From: Acidobacteriota bacterium
GTDB lineage: Bacteria > Acidobacteriota > Polarisedimenticolia > Gp22-AA2
Direction of reading: 5' to 3'
DNA length: 9,645 nt
NCBI GenBank assembly: GCA_027297005.1
Contig: JAPUIN010000323.1
Location: 1-9,645 of the forward strand
This document shows, piece after piece, positions 6,908-9,645 of the stretch. Under the pieces are notes generated by a model, which ran no database searches, was not told the origin of the DNA, and saw nothing but the letters and a program-made list of their open reading frames with translations. Position 1 is the stretch's first letter, and each line of letters starts with the position of its first letter. The position numbers were made by a program, and so were the translations under genes.

Positions 6908-8053
6908 TCACGGGATGAGATTCCTTCTTTCAATGACCGCTTCGGCCTGGAGACCATCACGGCGATAGGACCATACTGCAGTCTGACCCGCCGGGTCGCC
7001 TCGGGGATCCGCGCACCCACGCTCGTGAACCGGCGTCCCATCAATGGCGATGACGAGATCACCCTTACGTAGCCCCGCTGCCTCGGCTGAAGTGCCCGGG
7101 AAAACTGAGATGATCTCCAGACCCCCAGGACGTGGACGAAAAGCCACACCTGGTCCGACCAGCGAGCCCATCCGGACGGGAGCGGTGCCGTTCGGCAGCA
7201 TTCGAATCCGATTTTTCTTCTGATCAAATGTCAGGGCGAAGTGGCGGAGCACATGCCAGCCAACCTGATGTCCGTCCGTGGCAAGAGAGACAACCGGAGC
7301 CTCGAAACTGAGAGGACCGAACTGGAGAGCACCGCTCAAACGACCAGCCTCATAGATGGCCACGCTTGCAAACAACACCGAAGCACCAACCGGGCGCGGC
7401 TCAACCGACCATGTGAGCCGATCCGTGGGCTTCAGCGTAAAACGGCCGGTGGAACCCGAATCCAGTAGAATCTTGACACGACGACCTCCGACGTCGACTT
7501 TCAGGTGCGGGCGCCGGTAACCGCTATCGCGGAATATCTCATTCCCGTCGGGACGCGGCAGGCGGCCTGACGAGACCCTGATCTCTTCAGCCGGGTAGTC
7601 CAACGTCAGCAGGACATCCTTGAAAACCGGAAACCCGAGTATGCCATCGATCTCGCGCCCCACGGCGAGGCCCAGAATTTTCATGGGGTGAATGTAAGCT
7701 CGAAACGGACCGAGCTCGTGCGGGCCGATGCGACCACCCCTGAACAACACTTTCCCGGCCCCGACCTCCCGGCCGAGAATCCTCCGAATCGCACCTGGAT
7801 CCATGTATGTCCAGGTGGAGCCGGTGTCGAGTATCAGATCCACCGTCGTGCCGTCCCCTGCGCCAAACGTCAGGGGAACGATGAAGAGGCCTCGACAGGT
7901 TTCGCTGGGGATCACCACTTCGGGAAAGGAAACGTCCGTCGCAGCCAGCGCTGCCGCCGAGGCCGGTCTCACCAGGAGAAGTAACAGAAGAACCAGGATC
8001 AGGCGGCGCTGCACATCATGGCGGGTCCGCGGCCGCAGGCAGCATTCAAACAT
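6908..8053 (-). CDS. Secreted two-lobed aspartyl protease-like protein with C-terminal PDZ domain
   Basis: A protein of about 381 residues with a signal peptide (basic QRRL, Leu-rich core, RPASA cleavage region near residue 33). Two aspartyl-protease lobes follow. Lobe 1 has LILDTGST with D76 and GILGFPVF near 137-144; lobe 2 has ILLDSGST with D198 and GWHVLRHFALTFD near 265-277. A PDZ domain fills about 300-375 (GLEIISVFPGTSAEAAGL, then KGDLVIAIDGTPV). Family knowledge: clan AA proteases use one Asp from each lobe to activate water, and PDZ domains bind C-terminal or exposed peptides. Both Asp motifs are present, so activity is plausible. It probably acts in the periplasm or outside the cell. 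The ATG at 8053 overlaps the preceding gene by 8 bases (ATGTTTGA), suggesting coupled translation; a GTG at 8071 and one inside the signal region near residue 14 are alternatives, and no start has a strong Shine-Dalgarno. The substrate is unknown. Confidence 0.87.
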   Translation of the reverse strand: MFECCLRPRTRHDVQRRLILVLLLLLLVRPASAAALAATDVSFPEVVIPSETCRGLFIVPLTFGAGDGTTVDLILDTGSTWTYMDPGAIRRILGREVGAGKVLFRGGRIGPHELGPFRAYIHPMKILGLAVGREIDGILGFPVFKDVLLTLDYPAEEIRVSSGRLPRPDGNEIFRDSGYRRPHLKVDVGGRRVKILLDSGSTGRFTLKPTDRLTWSVEPRPVGASVLFASVAIYEAGRLSGALQFGPLSFEAPVVSLATDGHQVGWHVLRHFALTFDQKKNRIRMLPNGTAPVRMGSLVGPGVAFRPRPGGLEIISVFPGTSAEAAGLRKGDLVIAIDGTPVHERGCADPRGDPAGQTAVWSYRRDGLQAEAVIERRNLIP

Positions 8054-8846
8054 TCGAATGACTCGACACACGCTGTTTGCCGTTCCTCACAATGACGAAG
8101 GCGAAAGCCAGCGGAACTAATACGTAGATGAAATTGAGGAGATCATTGCCGGCCGCGAGAGTCAAACCGAAGGTTGGAAGAAACGAGACCAGTGCGACGA
8201 TGGCGAAGGCGCCCAGAATGACGACGAGATCCTTTCGCAAGGGCCCATTCTGCCCCGGCCTCACGACGCGGTTCACGAGGGTCGCAAGGACAACCAGGTC
8301 GTACACCACCATGAAGGCGATGAGAAGCCAGAAGATGTGGCGCAAAGAGATCGAAGCGGCGCTCGCCATCGGGAGCGCGATGATCCCCAGGCTCACAACA
8401 CCCGCCAGGGCCGCTGGCACGTAGAGAATGAGCCACTTTCGCCCCGCGATGAGCTTCGATGTTCCGGTAAAGAGCAGGGTAAAGTGCAGGAAGAGAGCCT
8501 GACCCAGGTGGTCGCTGACCACGAAGTAGAACAGGAAAAGTGCCGCCTCCAGGGTGGAGTTGGCGACACTGATCGGTCCGCCCCAGTGAAGCCCTCCGGT
8601 GCACGCGCTGAGTGCGAATACCATGACCGTGTGGCCCCTGTCGTGTGCATAGGCGTACAGCCCGCAGCCCATGAACACGATCCCCATGACGCCAAGGCCC
8701 CACCGGATGCCGAGGGAATCCTCGGTCATCGTCGCCAGCACCCCCTCCCGGTAAGGGCTCGCCGCAGCAGCGACGCGCCAGAGCAGGACGATGGCAGCGA
8801 GTGCCAGGAGAGATCCAGCTCGAACGTGCCGGGGCTCGTGGACCAT
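8046..8846 (-). CDS. Orphan multi-helix membrane sensor module lacking an output domain
   Basis: A 266-residue membrane protein with about eight hydrophobic segments (roughly 11-29, 47-67, 72-88, 97-125, 138-158, 168-190, 204-229, 236-253); the first may be a signal anchor. Seen: FLHFTLLF (119-126), LYVPAALAG (141-149) and VPLAFAFVIVRNGK (244-257). These resemble the motifs FLHFALxFP, LYxPAL and LIPLSFAYAIVRYRL in the N-terminal membrane part of many ComP-like or GAF-linked histidine kinases and PP2C-type phosphatases. In those proteins a cytoplasmic output domain follows the last helix; here the chain ends 9 residues after that segment. The start ATG has AAGGAG 8 bases upstream and is well supported. 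The stop overlaps the protease start. It is divergent from the membrane-anchored regulator at 9010. I infer a sensor that acts through a partner protein; a structural or transport role is not excluded. Confidence 0.8.
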   Translation of the reverse strand: MVHEPRHVRAGSLLALAAIVLLWRVAAAASPYREGVLATMTEDSLGIRWGLGVMGIVFMGCGLYAYAHDRGHTVMVFALSACTGGLHWGGPISVANSTLEAALFLFYFVVSDHLGQALFLHFTLLFTGTSKLIAGRKWLILYVPAALAGVVSLGIIALPMASAASISLRHIFWLLIAFMVVYDLVVLATLVNRVVRPGQNGPLRKDLVVILGAFAIVALVSFLPTFGLTLAAGNDLLNFIYVLVPLAFAFVIVRNGKQRVSSHSNV

Positions 8847-9009
8847 GGTCTCACTCCTTTCTCATGCGGACGCCCTGTGGACCGCGGATCATCCTCAACC
8901 ACTCTCATTTAACGCGGGAGAGACCCCGGAGGTTATGATACTAAGATGATCGTTTGCTGATTCGTTTGGGTACACACTGCCGGGACCCCTCTTCCGAAGG
9001 AGCAGCACC
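8847..9009. promoter_or_regulatory. Shared divergent promoter region of the orphan sensor and the membrane-anchored regulator
   Basis: This 163-base stretch must hold the promoters of two divergent genes, though I cannot assign -35/-10 boxes with confidence. Each end has a clear ribosome binding site: AAGGAG 7 bases before the ATG at 9010, and AAGGAG 8 bases before the minus-strand ATG at 8846. GATCATC (8887-8893) and GATGATC (8945-8951) form an inverted repeat with centres 58 bases apart. CTCTC (8902-8906) and GAGAG (8918-8922) form a weaker one. Either could be an operator for the regulator at 9010, by inference. Confidence 0.4.
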
Positions 9010-9498
9010 ATGAAGCGACCGCAGGACGACCCTCAGGTGCGATCAGCCCCTGAGACCGCCTCACGCCTTTATTTCGGTGATTTCGAACTGGACCCCGAGA
9101 CGGCCGAGCTCCGCCTCGGCGGGGAGATCGTGCCGATCCGACCGCTTGCCACGCGCGCGCTCTTGCTTCTCGTTCGTCGCGCGGGACGCCTGACGACTCG
9201 CGACGAGTTACACCAGGCTCTCTGGGTCGACTCGTATCTGGACTGGAACCAGGCACTGAACCAGTGCATACGCCAGATCCGCAACGTTCTGGGGGATTGT
9301 GCCGACAGGCCTGTCTATCTTGAGACCGTACACCATCGTGGCTACCGCTTCATCGCCACCGTGACCTCAGGGGCCTCCCGAAGCGCATCGGCCCCCACCG
9401 CCAGGCCTCGCCGCGGCAACTATCGAATGTTCCTCGCCGGCATGGGCGCATCACTTGCCCTCGTCGCCTTACTGATGTCGATCTGCATCCGGTTCTGA
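9010..9498 (+). CDS. Membrane-anchored winged-helix transcriptional regulator (CadC/ToxR-like, no periplasmic domain)
   Basis: A 162-residue protein. Residues about 20-118 form an OmpR/PhoB-type winged-helix domain (Trans_reg_C): FGDFELDPETAELRLGG, then LTTRDELHQALW, the NQALNQCIRQIRNVLGD recognition-helix region and YLETVHHRGYRF of the wing. A basic linker (RPRRGNYR, 132-139) leads into one transmembrane helix (about 140-160), after which only R-F remain. Positive charges before the helix predict the DNA-binding domain in the cytoplasm. Family knowledge: CadC, ToxR and TcpP bind promoters from the membrane and usually sense through a periplasmic domain or a partner such as ToxS or LysP. With no periplasmic domain, this protein needs a partner or senses within the membrane. 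The divergent multi-helix protein at 8046-8846 is the obvious candidate, by inference. The ATG follows AAGGAG by 7 bases. Similar regulators in Acidobacteriota often carry TolB or TPR domains after the helix; these are absent here. Confidence 0.92.
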   Translation: MKRPQDDPQVRSAPETASRLYFGDFELDPETAELRLGGEIVPIRPLATRALLLLVRRAGRLTTRDELHQALWVDSYLDWNQALNQCIRQIRNVLGDCADRPVYLETVHHRGYRFIATVTSGASRSASAPTARPRRGNYRMFLAGMGASLALVALLMSICIRF

Positions 9499-9565
9499 CG
9501 TGAGGCCGGGTCTCTCTGCTTAAGCTGAAGCTCCAAAGTCAATTGCGGAATATCGCACGCCGCTA

Positions 9566-9645
9566 CTAGGTGGCGGGTGGAGCAGCCTTCTCTCCGTCCC
9601 CTTTCAGGTACTTATCCAGGAACTCGACGTACTTGTCGGAAGCGG
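9566..9645 (-). CDS. C-terminal end of an unidentified protein, runs off the window
   Basis: The minus strand reads from the window edge through 25 codons to a TAG stop at 9566-9568. The peptide ends ASDKYVEFLDKYLKG, then DGEKAAPPAT. An amphipathic helix with a (F)LDKYLKG ending followed by a short Ala/Pro tail is common at the C-termini of alpha/beta-hydrolase-type peptidases (S9/prolyl oligopeptidase, dienelactone hydrolase), but this is too short to assign a family. It is convergent with the winged-helix regulator, with 67 bases between the stops. Confidence 0.55.
   Translation of the reverse strand, partial: ASDKYVEFLDKYLKGDGEKAAPPAT

Noticed and set aside
6369..6968. 199-codon plus-strand open frame antisense to the antiporter start
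   Set aside because: It overlaps a clear NhaP-type gene, and its product is a low-complexity Asp/Glu/Gln/Gly-rich sequence typical of antisense translation of a membrane protein gene.
8046..8071. A frameshift fusing the orphan sensor with the protease gene into one protein
   Set aside because: The protease has its own signal peptide and the sensor ends in a family-typical final helix. The 8-base ATGTTTGA overlap is a normal gene junction, so two separate genes fit better.

Overview
The window is GC-rich bacterial chromosome with strong G/C bias at third codon positions, which produces many long antisense ORFs that are not genes. Three traits suggest a soil- or sediment-type Gram-negative lineage such as Acidobacteriota or a neighbouring deep phylum: a secreted multidomain serine hydrolase, a membrane-anchored OmpR-type winged-helix regulator, and a PDZ-containing aspartyl protease. 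No rRNA or other marker gene is present, so this placement is an inference with low confidence. No tRNA, rRNA, CRISPR array, insertion sequence, integrase or phage gene was seen.

Left part (1-4764). A partial Na+-coupled neurotransmitter-type symporter runs leftwards off the window edge. Divergent from it are three same-strand genes: a secreted beta-lactamase-fold serine hydrolase with a duplicated N-terminal domain (571-2475), an OmpR/PhoB-type response regulator (2527-3255) and its sensor histidine kinase (3256-4764). The regulator stop codon is followed directly by the kinase start codon. The gap between hydrolase and regulator is only 51 bases, so the three may form one envelope-sensing unit. 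The hydrolase leader (519-565) can fold into two mutually exclusive hairpins, one of which buries the Shine-Dalgarno sequence.

Middle part (4765-6767). Convergent to the kinase is a small, very basic protein of unknown function (4857-5180). A 348-base gap without a gene follows, containing an 8+8 inverted repeat. Next is a CPA1/NhaP-type sodium/proton antiporter (5529-6767), also on the minus strand.

Right part (6908-9645). A minus-strand pair with overlapping ends encodes an orphan multi-helix membrane sensor module that stops where a kinase or phosphatase output domain would normally start (8046-8846), and a secreted two-lobed aspartyl protease-like protein with a C-terminal PDZ domain (6908-8053). 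Divergently transcribed across 163 bases is a membrane-anchored winged-helix regulator with essentially no extracytoplasmic domain (9010-9498). A sensor without an output next to a DNA-binding output without a sensor suggests a split membrane signalling system, possibly with the PDZ protease as a third part. This is the most interesting hypothesis here, and it is inferred from architecture and gene order only. The window ends in the C-terminal 25 codons of an unidentified minus-strand gene.
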